Below are positions 16,255-24,030 of a stretch of 31,093 bases of DNA, in pieces. How positions within the stretch are numbered: the stretch's first letter is position 1; each line of letters starts with the position of its first letter. The notes under the pieces are model-generated. The model worked only from the letters and a program-made list of their open reading frames with translations. It made no database searches and had not been told where the DNA came from. The position numbers and the translations under genes were made by a program. This DNA is from an uncultured Eubacteriales bacterium (GTDB lineage: Bacteria; Bacillota; Clostridia; Oscillospirales; Oscillospiraceae), in NCBI GenBank assembly GCA_900546615.1, contig URDJ01000032.1, positions 1 through 31,093 of the forward strand, written 5' to 3'.

Positions 16255-16258
<4 letters not shown>
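14822..16258 (-). CDS. M20 family amidohydrolase (AbgB-like)
   Basis: A 478-residue M20 metallopeptidase/amidohydrolase resembling subunit B of p-aminobenzoyl-glutamate hydrolase. These cytoplasmic enzymes cut amide bonds of N-acylated amino acids. Metal-site motifs are present: [25 protein letters not shown] (His ligands), [15 protein letters not shown] (catalytic Glu-Glu), [11 protein letters not shown] and the dimerisation-domain [56 protein letters not shown] and [12 protein letters not shown] match the AbgB C-terminal part. It overlaps the ABC ATPase gene by four bases (ATGA), so it belongs to the amino-acid importer operon. This suggests that the importer brings in a conjugated amino acid which this enzyme then splits. 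Exact substrate unknown. Confidence 0.88.
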
Positions 16259-17062
<804 letters not shown>

Positions 17063-17079
<17 letters not shown>

Positions 17080-17761
17080 GGCTCATCTTCCTTTCAAAGT
17101 GGGCGATTATCTTGGAGGTCGGGAAGCAGAGGCAGAAGTACAGGCCCGCCGCCACGACCAGAGCTTCGAGCGCACGGTATGTCGCTCCCTTGACGGAGTT
17201 CGCGGCGCTCATTATCTCCTGCACGCCGATGACGTATGTAATGGAAGACTCCTTGATGATCGTGACGAACTCGTTTGCCAGCGCGGGCAGGATGTTCTTC
17301 ATGGCCTGTGGCAGGACGATGAGCCTCATGGTCTTGCCGCTCGGCAGGCCCAGCGATCTCGCCGCCTCAGTCTGGCCTATCGGGATGGAGCCTATGCCCG
17401 AACGGATGATCTCGCACAGGTACGCGCCCGAGTTCAGGCTCAGCGCGATGACGCCGGGCAGGAAGCGCTCGAACCTTATGACGCCGAAGATCATATACCT
17501 CGGCAGGTTCAGCAGCTCGGACGCCACGAAGTAGACTATCCATACCTGCACGACCATCGGCGTGGCGCGGAAAAGCTCCACATAAGCCGTAGCCAACCAG
17601 CGCAGGGGCGGTATCCTCCCCATGCGCATCAGGGCCAGTATCAGGGCTATTATGAAGCCGAAAAACACAGCCAGCGCGCTGAGCAGGACAGTGCACACCA
17701 CGCCCTGCAAAAACAGCTGCCAATAGCTGAACGCGGCCTCAAATCCGGCTTGTGTGAACAT
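17063..17761 (-). CDS. Amino-acid ABC transporter permease
   Basis: A 232-residue inner-membrane permease of the HisM/GlnP type, with about five hydrophobic segments starting at [31 protein letters not shown]. The EAA loop that docks on the ATPase is clear: [44 protein letters not shown] (about 128-170). [20 protein letters not shown] is the usual 'elfRgtPllvQ' motif of polar amino-acid permeases. A single permease gene suggests a homodimeric channel. AAAGGAG lies about nine bases before the ATG. It follows the binding-protein gene after 84 bases containing a strong hairpin. Confidence 0.93.
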
Positions 17762-17785
17762 TTTGCGCCACTCCTTTCAGCGTCA

Positions 17786-17812
17786 AGGACCCTCCCTGCA
17801 TGGGAGGGTCCT
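17786..17812 (-). promoter_or_regulatory. Intercistronic hairpin between binding-protein and permease genes
   Basis: An 11-bp perfect stem (17786-17796 with 17802-17812, loop TGCAT) between the lipoprotein stop and the permease start. It is not followed by a U-tract, so it is more likely a partial terminator or an mRNA end-stabiliser that lets the binding protein be made in excess, as in other ABC importer operons. Confidence 0.6.
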
Positions 17813-17845
17813 CAAAGCTTTATCTTATGTTTCTATTTAGCCGCT

Positions 17846-18865
17846 TCAGGCCGCGTCGCCCGCATCGGCTGCGTCACCCGCGTCGTCCGCGGCGGTGCCG
17901 GCGCTGGGGATATTGCCCTCGGAATCGAGCAGGCCCTCGTACTTGTCGCCCAGGGAAAGCTCGTTGGCCTCGGTCACGAACCTGGCCATGCTGCCGTCCT
18001 CAATCGCGGCGGCTATGCCGCGGTTGACAAGCTCGAGCAGCACCGCATTGCCCTTAACGACGCCGACAGCGCTGCCGGCCTCCTCATAGGGGACGTCCAG
18101 CACAACAGCCAGCTCGGGGTTCACAGCGGCGTAATTCTCAGCAACGGCGGTCTCGATGAAAGCGCCGTCCAGCGTGCCCTGTACCAGCTCAGCCACGATG
18201 TCGGTGACCTTGGTGAGGATGACGACGCTGGCGGGATCGCAGTACTCATTAGCAAGCTTCTGCTGGATGGAGCCGTTCTGAGCGCCGATGCTGTACTCGG
18301 CGTTGTTCACGCTCTCAAGATCCGGGAACAGGTCGATCTTGTCCTGAGTGGTCACAAAGCTCTGGCCGCCCAGATAGTACAGGTCGGAGAAATCCATGCT
18401 CTCGCGACGCTCGGCGTCAGGGCTGAGGCCGGCGAGGCCGATGTCGACGTAGCCGGCGCCCAGCTCGCTGGTAACGCCGTCAAAGTCCATCGGGATGATA
18501 TCTATCTCGAGGCCCATGTAGTCCGCCAGATACTCGGCCAGAGCCAGGTCAAAGCCGGCCAGATAGGGGCTGCCGTTCTCGTCCAGAGCGTAGAACTCAT
18601 AGGGCGCGAAGTCCGGGCTGGTAGCCACGGTCAGGGTGCCGGGAACGACGGTCTCGAGCTGGGCGAGCAGCTCCTCATTCGTCATGTCCGCGTAGGGATT
18701 CTCCGTCGCCTCGGGGGTCTCCTCGACGGCGTCGGTAGCCTCGGGAGCATCGGTGTCGGCCGCGTCCGTCGCCGGAGCGTCGGTCGGGTCAGCCGCGGGG
18801 GTGCCGCAGGCAGCCAGCGCAAAGACCATGCAGAGCGCAAGCAGAAGTGCTGTTATCTTCTTCAT
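17846..18865 (-). CDS. Amino-acid ABC transporter substrate-binding lipoprotein
   Basis: A 339-residue family 3 solute-binding protein. The signal peptide MKKITALLLALCMVFALAAC ends in a lipobox with Cys20, so the mature protein is lipid-anchored outside the membrane. A low-complexity linker of P, T, D, A and E (about 22-58) is followed by the binding domain GTLTVATSPDFAPYEFYALDENGSPYLAGFDLALAEYLADYMGLEIDIIPMDFDGVTSEL, with the DIGLAGLSPDAERRESMDFSDLYY hinge motif. The last ~17 residues are an Ala/Asp tail (ADDAGDAADAGDAA) not usual for the family. The ATG at 18865 follows AGAGG; an open frame to 19090 has no start site. Ligand unresolved; a polar or conjugated amino acid is likely. Confidence 0.92.
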   Translation of the reverse strand: MKKITALLLALCMVFALAACGTPAADPTDAPATDAADTDAPEATDAVEETPEATENPYADMTNEELLAQLETVVPGTLTVATSPDFAPYEFYALDENGSPYLAGFDLALAEYLADYMGLEIDIIPMDFDGVTSELGAGYVDIGLAGLSPDAERRESMDFSDLYYLGGQSFVTTQDKIDLFPDLESVNNAEYSIGAQNGSIQQKLANEYCDPASVVILTKVTDIVAELVQGTLDGAFIETAVAENYAAVNPELAVVLDVPYEEAGSAVGVVKGNAVLLELVNRGIAAAIEDGSMARFVTEANELSLGDKYEGLLDSEGNIPSAGTAADDAGDAADAGDAA

Positions 18866-18918
18866 CTTTTTTATCCTCTTTCCATATGCCGGCTTTCCGC
18901 CGGTTTGATACGACGTAC

Positions 18919-18948
18919 ATAATACACCATCCTCCACCCTTTTGTCAA
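18919..18948 (-). promoter_or_regulatory. Promoter of the amino-acid importer/M20 operon
   Basis: On the minus strand TTGACA (18948-18943), an 18-base spacer and TATTAT (18924-18919), about 54 bases before the lipoprotein start. A small CCGGC/GCCGG hairpin at 18892-18906 lies in the leader. Confidence 0.75.
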
Positions 18949-19025
18949 CGAAACATTGATATTTTATGCTAAAAACCCGATTCTTGCCCCTTTTACGTCC
19001 AAAAATATTCAAAATCGAATGAATA

Positions 19026-19056
19026 ATGCCTCCGAAAGCGAATATTTCGGAGGCAT
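19026..19056 (-). terminator. Terminator of the zinc importer operon
   Basis: A 12-bp perfect stem (19026-19037 with 19045-19056, loop GCGAATA) 31 bases after the permease stop, followed on the minus strand by a T-rich but interrupted tract. Confidence 0.7.
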
Positions 19057-19086
19057 CGTCATCATCACTTGTGCAATTTAGATAAA

Positions 19087-19902
19087 TCACCGTTTTCCCG
19101 CGAGGCGTCCCGCGAGCGCGAAGGCGCAGAAAGCCAGTATATTCACGGCCACGACGCTCGCTCCCGAGGGCGTCTCCAGCGCGTAGGAGGCGGTCATGCC
19201 CGCGACGAAGCAGCAGACGGCGAGCACGGCCGAACAGACCGTCACCGACCTGAAGCTCCGAAATACCCGCATGGCCGACAGCGCCGGGAATATGATGAGG
19301 CTCGAGATGAGCAGCGCGCCCATCATCCGCATCCCCAGCACGACAGTCACGGCCGTGAGGATGGCCAGCAGCATGTTATAGCCCTCGGCCCTCGTGCCCG
19401 TTGCCCGGGCGAAGGTCTCGTCGAAGGTCACGGCGAATATCCTCGGGTAGAACAGCGTGAACACCGCCAGCACCACGGCGCAGAGCACTACGCTCAGCAC
19501 GGCGTCCGACTCGGATAGCGTCAGTATACTGCCGAACATGTAGTTTGAGATATTAGTATTCGAGCCGCTCGTGAGGGAGATGACCAGCACGCCCACGGCG
19601 AGCGCTCCGCTCGAGATGAGCGCCACGGCCGCGTCGCCGCGCACCTTGCCCGACTGCGATATCCGCAGCAGCAGCACCGCCGCTGCGACGACCACGGGCA
19701 CCGCCACCGCCAGCGGCGCCACCCCGAGCGCCGAGGCTATCGCCAGCGCGCCGAAACCCACGTGGCTCAGCCCGTCGCCTATCATCGAGAACCTCTTTAA
19801 CACCAGCGACGCGCCCAAAAGCGCCGCGCACAACGACACCAGCACGCCCACGACGAAGGCCCGCACCAGAAACGGGAAGGACAGCATCTCCAGCAGTATC
19901 AT
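19087..19902 (-). CDS. znuB: Metal ABC transporter permease (zinc/manganese type)
   Basis: A 271-residue permease of the ABC-3 family with about eight hydrophobic segments. Family features: FPFLVRAFVVGVLVSLCAALLGASLVLKRFSMIGDGLSHVGFGALAIASALG (the conserved R-x-S-M-x-G-D-x-x-S-H-V-x-F-G-A-L region), and the cytoplasmic FAVTFDETFARATGTRAEGYNMLLAILTAVTVVLGMRMMGALLISSLIIFPALSA coupling region. It forms the membrane channel for a metal delivered by the upstream lipoprotein. The start overlaps the ATPase stop by four bases (ATGA). The metal cannot be told from the permease; zinc is preferred because of the histidine/acidic loop in the binding protein. Confidence 0.9.
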   Translation of the reverse strand: MILLEMLSFPFLVRAFVVGVLVSLCAALLGASLVLKRFSMIGDGLSHVGFGALAIASALGVAPLAVAVPVVVAAAVLLLRISQSGKVRGDAAVALISSGALAVGVLVISLTSGSNTNISNYMFGSILTLSESDAVLSVVLCAVVLAVFTLFYPRIFAVTFDETFARATGTRAEGYNMLLAILTAVTVVLGMRMMGALLISSLIIFPALSAMRVFRSFRSVTVCSAVLAVCCFVAGMTASYALETPSGASVVAVNILAFCAFALAGRLAGKR

Positions 19903-20606
19903 TTGCAGCCGCCCCCTTTCAGTCTCCGCTCCGCCTCGCTGCCGCGGTAGCCCGCCACCGTGCCGAAGTAGAGCTGCGAGTGCCCCAGCTGCAATATATG
20001 CGTCGCGTAGCGCTCCGCCGCCGCCACGTCGTGCGAGACCATGATGACCGTCACGCCGTCGCAGAGGTTTATGAGCTTCAAAAGGTTATACATCTCCCCC
20101 GTCGCCACAGGGTCGAGGCCGGCGACAGGCTCGTCGAGAATGAGCAGCTTCGTCGTGGCGCACAGCGCCCTCGCCAGCAGCACCCTCTGCTGCTGACCGC
20201 CCGAGAGCTCCTGGTAGCAGCGCTTCTTATACTCGAGCATACCCATGCGCTCAAGGTTGCGCCCGGCCTCCTGCCTGTCCTCCTTTGAATAGAAGAACCG
20301 CCTCCCGAGGCTGTTCAGCCTGCCCGAGAGCACGACCTCGAACACCGAGGCCGGAAAGTCCTTCTGCAATGCCGTCTGCTGCGGCAGGTAGCCTATCTCG
20401 CACCTTTTCAGGCCGTCGCCGTATTCTATCGTGCCGGTGTCCGGCTCCTTGAGCCCCAGAAGTCCCTTCATGAGCGTCGATTTCCCCGAGCCGTTTTCGC
20501 CCACGACGCAGAGGTAATCCCCCGGGTTCACCTCGAAGCTCACGCCCCGAAGCACCGTGTCACCTCCGTAGGCGAAGCTCAGATCCTTACAGCTTATGAG
20601 CGCCAT
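19899..20606 (-). CDS. znuC: Metal ABC transporter ATP-binding protein
   Basis: A 235-residue ATPase of the ZnuC/AdcC class. It shows Walker A GENGSGKST, the Q-loop GYLPQQTALQKDFPASVFEVVLSG typical of metal importers (the Q-Q-x-x-x-x-x-F-P motif), signature [15 protein letters not shown], Walker B LLILDEPVAGLDP and switch histidine MVSHD. The ATG at 20606 shares its A with the TGA stop of the upstream binding-protein gene (one-base overlap), implying translational coupling. The open frame extends to 20645, but that part overlaps the upstream coding end. Confidence 0.93.
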   Translation of the reverse strand: MALISCKDLSFAYGGDTVLRGVSFEVNPGDYLCVVGENGSGKSTLMKGLLGLKEPDTGTIEYGDGLKRCEIGYLPQQTALQKDFPASVFEVVLSGRLNSLGRRFFYSKEDRQEAGRNLERMGMLEYKKRCYQELSGGQQQRVLLARALCATTKLLILDEPVAGLDPVATGEMYNLLKLINLCDGVTVIMVSHDVAAAERYATHILQLGHSQLYFGTVAGYRGSEAERRLKGGGCK

Positions 20607-21556
20607 CAGCCCAGCGCCTCCCTCAGCGCGTCCACGTTCGCCCACATCAGCTCGAGATACGTCACGCCCGCCTCGAACTGCTCCTTCGTGACATTGTGGC
20701 AGGCCGAGAACAGCATTTTCTCCGCTCCCGTCTCCTCGCAGATCGTGTCCGCCATGTCCTCGTTCGACAGCTCTATGTGGAACACCACGGGTATGCCCTC
20801 CTCTCTCACCTTCTCGATGAGGAAGACCACCGTCGCCGCCGAAGGCTCCGTCTCGTCCGCGCAGCCGGGGAAGGCCGCGTAATACTCCAGCCCGTAGGCC
20901 TTCGCGAAGTACAGCAGCGGGAAGCGGTCGGCGAAGATGATCGTATCCCGCACACCGTTTGCCACAACCTCCTTGAAGGCCGCGTCCAGCTCGTCCAGCT
21001 CCTGTGAGTAGCTCTCGAGCGCGGCCTTATATTCCGCCTCGCCCTCGGGGTCGGCCTCGCAGAGCGCCGATGCTATCTTCTCGCAGATGAGCTTCGCGTT
21101 TCTGGGGCTGGTCCAGACGTGCTCGTCGTACTCGGTCTCACCGTCCTCGTGCTCGTGCTCCGTCTCCATGCCCTCGACGTGCTCCTCCTCGAGCAGCTCC
21201 ACGCAGTCCATGAGAGTCACGGTGCTCACGCCCTCGCCCACCGACTCGAGCACGTCCGCCACCCATGCGTCCGACTCGCCGCCGACGTAGATGAACAGGT
21301 CGCAGTTCTGGATGCCGATGATGTCCTTCGGCGTCGGCTCATAGGAGTGCGATTCGCTCCCCGGCGGCAGCAGCAGCGTCACCTCGCCCCGCTCGCCCAC
21401 GAGCTGCCTGGCAAAGTCGTAGGGCGCGAACACCGTCGCCACGACGGACAGTCTCCCGTCCTCCTGCTCCTGTTCCGGCCCCGGCTCCGCCCCGCAGCCC
21501 GCGAGCAGCGCGCAGAGCATGGCCGACACTATTATCACTGACAGTATTTTCTTCAT
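20606..21556 (-). CDS. znuA: Zinc/manganese ABC transporter substrate-binding lipoprotein
   Basis: A 316-residue cluster A-I metal-binding lipoprotein. The signal peptide ends LCALLAGC, lipidated at Cys21. The metal ligands are in GSESHSYEPTPKDI, in DEHVWTSPRNAKL and in the later acidic motif ELSNEDMADTI; the third histidine that many members have is not obvious. Between the first two is a His/Glu/Asp-rich loop (EEEHVEGMETEHEHEDGETEYDEH), which in ZnuA/AdcA proteins points to zinc. A GGAGG precedes the ATG. Only about 23 bases separate it from the terminator of the tRNA-Gln gene on the same strand, so it has no room for its own promoter. Confidence 0.92.
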   Translation of the reverse strand: MKKILSVIIVSAMLCALLAGCGAEPGPEQEQEDGRLSVVATVFAPYDFARQLVGERGEVTLLLPPGSESHSYEPTPKDIIGIQNCDLFIYVGGESDAWVADVLESVGEGVSTVTLMDCVELLEEEHVEGMETEHEHEDGETEYDEHVWTSPRNAKLICEKIASALCEADPEGEAEYKAALESYSQELDELDAAFKEVVANGVRDTIIFADRFPLLYFAKAYGLEYYAAFPGCADETEPSAATVVFLIEKVREEGIPVVFHIELSNEDMADTICEETGAEKMLFSACHNVTKEQFEAGVTYLELMWANVDALREALG

Positions 21557-21579
21557 AATTCCTCCATATCCGGGACGAC

Positions 21580-21611
21580 AAAAAGGCGGGCGCCCCTTTC
21601 GGGACGCCCGC
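21580..21611 (-). terminator. Terminator of tRNA-Gln
   Basis: An 11-position stem with one mismatch (21586-21596 with 21601-21611, loop of four) followed on the minus strand by C-TTTTT at 21584-21580. It begins one base after the tRNA CCA end and ends about 23 bases before znuA, so it may work as an attenuator for the zinc operon. Confidence 0.85.
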
Positions 21612-21685
21612 TGGCAGCGGGAGAAGGATTCGAACCCTCACATACGGAGTCAGAGTCCGCTGTGCTACCTTTACACAATCCCGCT
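21612..21685 (-). tRNA. tRNA-Gln (anticodon CTG)
   Basis: A 74-nt tRNA on the minus strand. Acceptor AGCGGGA pairs with TCCCGCT; the D arm contains AAAGGTAG; the anticodon stem GCGGA/TCCGT (one G-U) encloses the loop CTCTGAC with anticodon CTG; the T loop is TTCGAAT with stem GAGGG/CCTTC. Discriminator G and the encoded CCA end follow. CTG reads the glutamine codon CAG. Confidence 0.95.
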
Positions 21686-21698
21686 ATGCGCAAAAGTT

Positions 21699-21726
21699 AT
21701 TATATCCGATTTTTCCGCTTTGTCAA
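21699..21726 (-). promoter_or_regulatory. Consensus promoter of tRNA-Gln (and probably znuACB)
   Basis: On the minus strand TTGACA (21726-21721), 16-base spacer, TATAAT (21704-21699): both hexamers perfect. It would start transcription about seven bases before the tRNA. Confidence 0.9.
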
Positions 21727-21733
21727 GCATAAT

Positions 21734-22609
21734 TTAGATATATATCAGCACAAGGCCCACAAGTATGCCGAACACCGTCGAGAAGGCCGGCAGCTTCGAG
21801 CGCCACATGAGTATAGCCTCCGGCAGCAGCTCGCCGAACACGACATAAAACATCGCGCCCGCTGCAAAGCTCAGCGACAGCGACAGCCACATGGGCGAGA
21901 GCGCGCCCAGGCAATAGCCCAGCACCGCGCCTACTATCGTGGGCGCGCCGGACAGCGCCGTGATCACCACCGCGCGCAGCCGCTTCGAGCCGCCGGTTAT
22001 GAGCGGCACGGACACCGCCATGCCCTCCGGTATGTTGTGCAGGCCGATAATTACCGCCATTATCATTCCCGCGCCGCCGAGCGGGCCCGCCTCCTGATTG
22101 CCCGCATAGGACGCGCCTATGACCATGCCCTCCGGCATGTTGTGCAGCGCTATGGCGCAGGCCATGACCACGCCCGCGATAAACAGCTGATACCTCGAAG
22201 CCGGGCCTCCGTCCTCCGAACAGGTCTCGTGTCTCACATAGTGGTCGCTGTGGATAAGTTCGTCCAGATCGTCCGCAGTCTTGGGATGGTCCTCGTCGAT
22301 GTGCTCCAGCTCGTGATTGGTCTTCTTGTCTATCCAGACGTTCAGCAGCCAAATCACCACGTAGCCCAACATGACGCCGAACACCACGAAAAACACGTCC
22401 ACCTGCTCGGTCGTACCCTCCGGCTGGAGCGCGCCGGAGATCATGTCGAAACATACCACGCCCGTCATGATGCCGCCTGCGAAGGCCAGCAGCAGGCTGA
22501 CTATCCTGCTCGAGTCCCTCTTGAGAAGCGCACCGACGACGCCGCCGAGGCCGGTGCCCCCGACCCCCGCGATCGCCGTTATCACTATTACCCAGCCGAT
22601 GTCGGACAT
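21734..22609 (-). CDS. ZIP family metal transporter
   Basis: A 291-residue ZIP transporter with about eight membrane segments. The metal-binding helices are clear: ACAIALHNMPEGMVIGASYAG (helix 4) and GLHNIPEGMAVSVPL (helix 5), both with the H-N-x-P-E-G motif. A long cytoplasmic loop (about 95-140) is rich in His, Asp and Glu (NHELEHIDEDHPKTADD, IHSDHYVRHET), as in zinc-moving ZIPs. It starts 27 bases after the HAD phosphatase stop and ends just before the tRNA-Gln promoter. With znuACB downstream, the stretch holds two independent metal uptake systems around one tRNA. Direction of transport is normally into the cytoplasm. Confidence 0.92.
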   Translation of the reverse strand: MSDIGWVIVITAIAGVGGTGLGGVVGALLKRDSSRIVSLLLAFAGGIMTGVVCFDMISGALQPEGTTEQVDVFFVVFGVMLGYVVIWLLNVWIDKKTNHELEHIDEDHPKTADDLDELIHSDHYVRHETCSEDGGPASRYQLFIAGVVMACAIALHNMPEGMVIGASYAGNQEAGPLGGAGMIMAVIIGLHNIPEGMAVSVPLITGGSKRLRAVVITALSGAPTIVGAVLGYCLGALSPMWLSLSLSFAAGAMFYVVFGELLPEAILMWRSKLPAFSTVFGILVGLVLIYI

Positions 22610-22636
22610 GGACAGCTATCCCCCAATTTCAATTAG

Positions 22637-23287
22637 TCACTCGAGCGCCGCCAGCAGCCCCGCCGCGTCCGAGACGATGCGCGCGGCCCCGCTTTCGGCG
22701 AGCTGCTCGCGCGTGCGGAAGCCCCAGTCCACCGAGATACAGTCGATGCCCGCGTTCTTCGCGGTCTCAATATCGACCTCCGAGTCGCCCACGTACACGC
22801 TCCGCTCTTTGGAACCGCCCAGTTCGCGCATGGCTGCGAGCACCGTATCCGGCGCGGGCTTGCGCTCCACCACGCCCGGCTGGTCGCCCACCGCGCTCTC
22901 CACAAAGCCGTCAAAATACTCCTTCGCAAGGTCCAGCGTCGCCAGGTGGGGCTTGTTCGACACGATCGCCCGGCGAACGCCGCGCCGCTTCAGTTCCGCC
23001 AGCAGCTCCATGATGCCCGGATACGGCCGCGTCTTGTCAGCGCTGTGCGCCCTGTAGTATTCAAAATAGCAGTCGAATACCTGCTGATACACGGGGCAGT
23101 CCCTGCCCCCGGGCACGCTGCTCGCAATGAGGCAGCCCGAGCCGTAGCCCAGCCGCGAGCGTATCTCGTCCCGCGTCGCCAGAGGATAGCCGAACTCAGC
23201 CAGGGCGTGGTTCACCCCGTCCGTCAGGTCGTCGAGCGTATCCAGCAGCGTTCCGTCCAGATCGAATATCACAACATCATACTTCAT
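22637..23287 (-). CDS. HAD-superfamily phosphatase, phosphoglycolate phosphatase-like
   Basis: A 216-residue HAD hydrolase of subfamily IA. Motif I DLDGTLLDTL carries nucleophile Asp9 and Asp11; motif II is AIVSNKP; the lysine and acidic motif are RKPAPDTV and YVGDSEVDIETAKNAG. The cap region (about 15-95) is the alpha-helical type of Gph/PpaX proteins; substrate not assignable, with phosphoglycolate or pyrophosphate the usual candidates. The ATG at 23287 fits the family start (MKYDVVIFDLDGT) but has no Shine-Dalgarno, and a consensus promoter has its -10 only nine bases upstream, so the mRNA is probably leaderless. An upstream in-frame ATG at 23308 lies inside that promoter. Confidence 0.88.
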   Translation of the reverse strand: MKYDVVIFDLDGTLLDTLDDLTDGVNHALAEFGYPLATRDEIRSRLGYGSGCLIASSVPGGRDCPVYQQVFDCYFEYYRAHSADKTRPYPGIMELLAELKRRGVRRAIVSNKPHLATLDLAKEYFDGFVESAVGDQPGVVERKPAPDTVLAAMRELGGSKERSVYVGDSEVDIETAKNAGIDCISVDWGFRTREQLAESGAARIVSDAAGLLAALE

Positions 23288-23296
23288 AACAGAAAA

Positions 23297-23325
23297 ATAA
23301 TAGTCCATTTCCCCCCACATGTCAA
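23297..23325 (-). promoter_or_regulatory. Promoter of the HAD phosphatase gene (leaderless)
   Basis: On the minus strand TTGACA (23325-23320), 17-base spacer, TATTAT (23302-23297). The start codon is nine bases beyond the -10, so the transcript should begin within about three bases of the ATG. Its -35 forms a palindrome with that of the tRNA-Ser promoter. Confidence 0.75.
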
Positions 23326-23327
23326 CC

Positions 23328-23356
23328 TTGACAAGACGCAAAACCTGTGATAATAT
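23328..23356 (+). promoter_or_regulatory. Promoter of tRNA-Ser
   Basis: TTGACA (23328-23333), 17-base spacer, TAATAT (23351-23356), 17 bases before the tRNA. Confidence 0.85.
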
Positions 23357-23372
23357 ATGTGAGCTTTGACCT

Positions 23373-23464
23373 GCGGAAGTACCCAAGAGGCCGAAGGGGC
23401 TCCCCTGCTAAGGGAGTAGTCGGTGATGAGCCGAGCGAGGGTTCAAATCCCTCCTTCCGCGCCA
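23373..23464 (+). tRNA. tRNA-Ser (anticodon GCT)
   Basis: A 92-nt class II tRNA with an encoded CCA end. Acceptor GCGGAAG pairs with CTTCCGC; the anticodon arm CTCCC-CTGCTAA-GGGAG has anticodon GCT, which reads AGC/AGU; the long variable arm (TAGTCGGTGATGAGCCGA) and the T loop TTCAAAT are typical of tRNA-Ser. Confidence 0.96.
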
Positions 23465-23498
23465 GCCGGGCTGCGCTTTTGCGCAGCCCGGCCTTTTT
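23465..23498 (+). terminator. Terminator of tRNA-Ser
   Basis: A 12-bp perfect stem (23465-23476 with 23481-23492, loop TTTT) starting directly after the CCA end and followed by C-TTTTT. Confidence 0.93.
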
Positions 23499-23510
23499 CT
23501 TCCCGCCTTG

Positions 23511-23539
23511 TTGTGCCCCCGCCCCTGGCATGTTATAAT
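23511..23539 (+). promoter_or_regulatory. Promoter of the DUF6054-like gene
   Basis: TTGTGC (23511-23516), 17-base spacer, TATAAT (23534-23539), about 32 bases before the start codon at 23571. Confidence 0.65.
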
Positions 23540-23570
23540 ATACCCGCCAAGGGGAAAGGAGGCGCTTAAA

Positions 23571-23972
23571 ATGGCCAAACTGGAACGCCGCGTCAACATG
23601 GACTTTGACGAGCTTTTGAAGCTCATCGAGGACGGTGTCCTCCATGGCAGCTGCTCGGCCACACTGGAGGATTCAAGCGACTTCTCCAAAGACGGCTCGA
23701 GGTGCAGCGTCAGGGTATTTGAGCGCTACAGCACCTTCGGCGGCAACCGCGTCAGCTTGAATGTCACGCTGTTCCAGCCCGTCGGAGGCCTCGTCATGCT
23801 CTCTGCCATAACTTCCGGCGGCAGTCAGGCGATCTTCTTCAAGATCAACACCGTCGGTGAGGAAAACTTCCTGCGCGCGCTGGAAGTATCTCTTCCAGCG
23901 CGCGCAGGAAGTATCTCTTCCTGCGCGCGCTGGAAGAGATACTTCCATAAAACGATCGGTCATCGCTTTTGA
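23571..23972 (+). CDS. DUF6054-like small protein with a frameshifted C-terminus
   Basis: A 133-residue protein of unknown function. It begins AKLERRVNMDFDELLKLIEDGVLHGS, followed by alternating strands (CSVRVFERYSTFGGNRVSLNVTLFQ; LSAITSGGSQAIFFKINTVGEENFL), a pattern I associate with the DUF6054 family; no enzyme motif is visible. AAAGGAGG precedes the ATG. The last 26 residues are not original: a 50-base palindromic insertion at 23887-23936 shifts the frame. Removing it restores an end of EENFLRALEEILP and a TAA stop at 23948-23950 directly before the terminator, giving a 109-residue protein. The present stop lies inside the terminator loop. The core domain is intact, so the protein may still fold. 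Confidence 0.75.
   Translation: MAKLERRVNMDFDELLKLIEDGVLHGSCSATLEDSSDFSKDGSRCSVRVFERYSTFGGNRVSLNVTLFQPVGGLVMLSAITSGGSQAIFFKINTVGEENFLRALEVSLPARAGSISSCARWKRYFHKTIGHRF
23867..23946. repeat. Direct-inverted-direct palindromic triplication inside the DUF gene
   Basis: A 20-base unit (starting CTTCCTGCGC, ending GCTGGAAG) occurs at 23867-23886 and 23917-23936, with its exact reverse complement between them at 23892-23911, separated by TATCT each time. The 25 bases at 23887-23911 and 23917-23941 form perfect arms around a 5-base spacer. The ancestral site carried short GGAAG/CTTCC inverted repeats, which coincide with the switch points. The extra 50 bases cause a frameshift. Confidence 0.95.
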
Positions 23973-23990
23973 TGACCGGTCGTTTCTCTT
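23950..23990 (+). terminator. Terminator of the DUF6054-like gene
   Basis: A 15-position stem with one G-U pair (23950-23964 with 23971-23985, loop of six) followed by a T-rich tract. It starts at the ancestral TAA stop; the current reading frame ends inside its loop. Confidence 0.8.
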
Positions 23991-24030
23991 TACAAATCCC
24001 AGCAGCGCGCGGTTTCGGCATCCCATAAAT

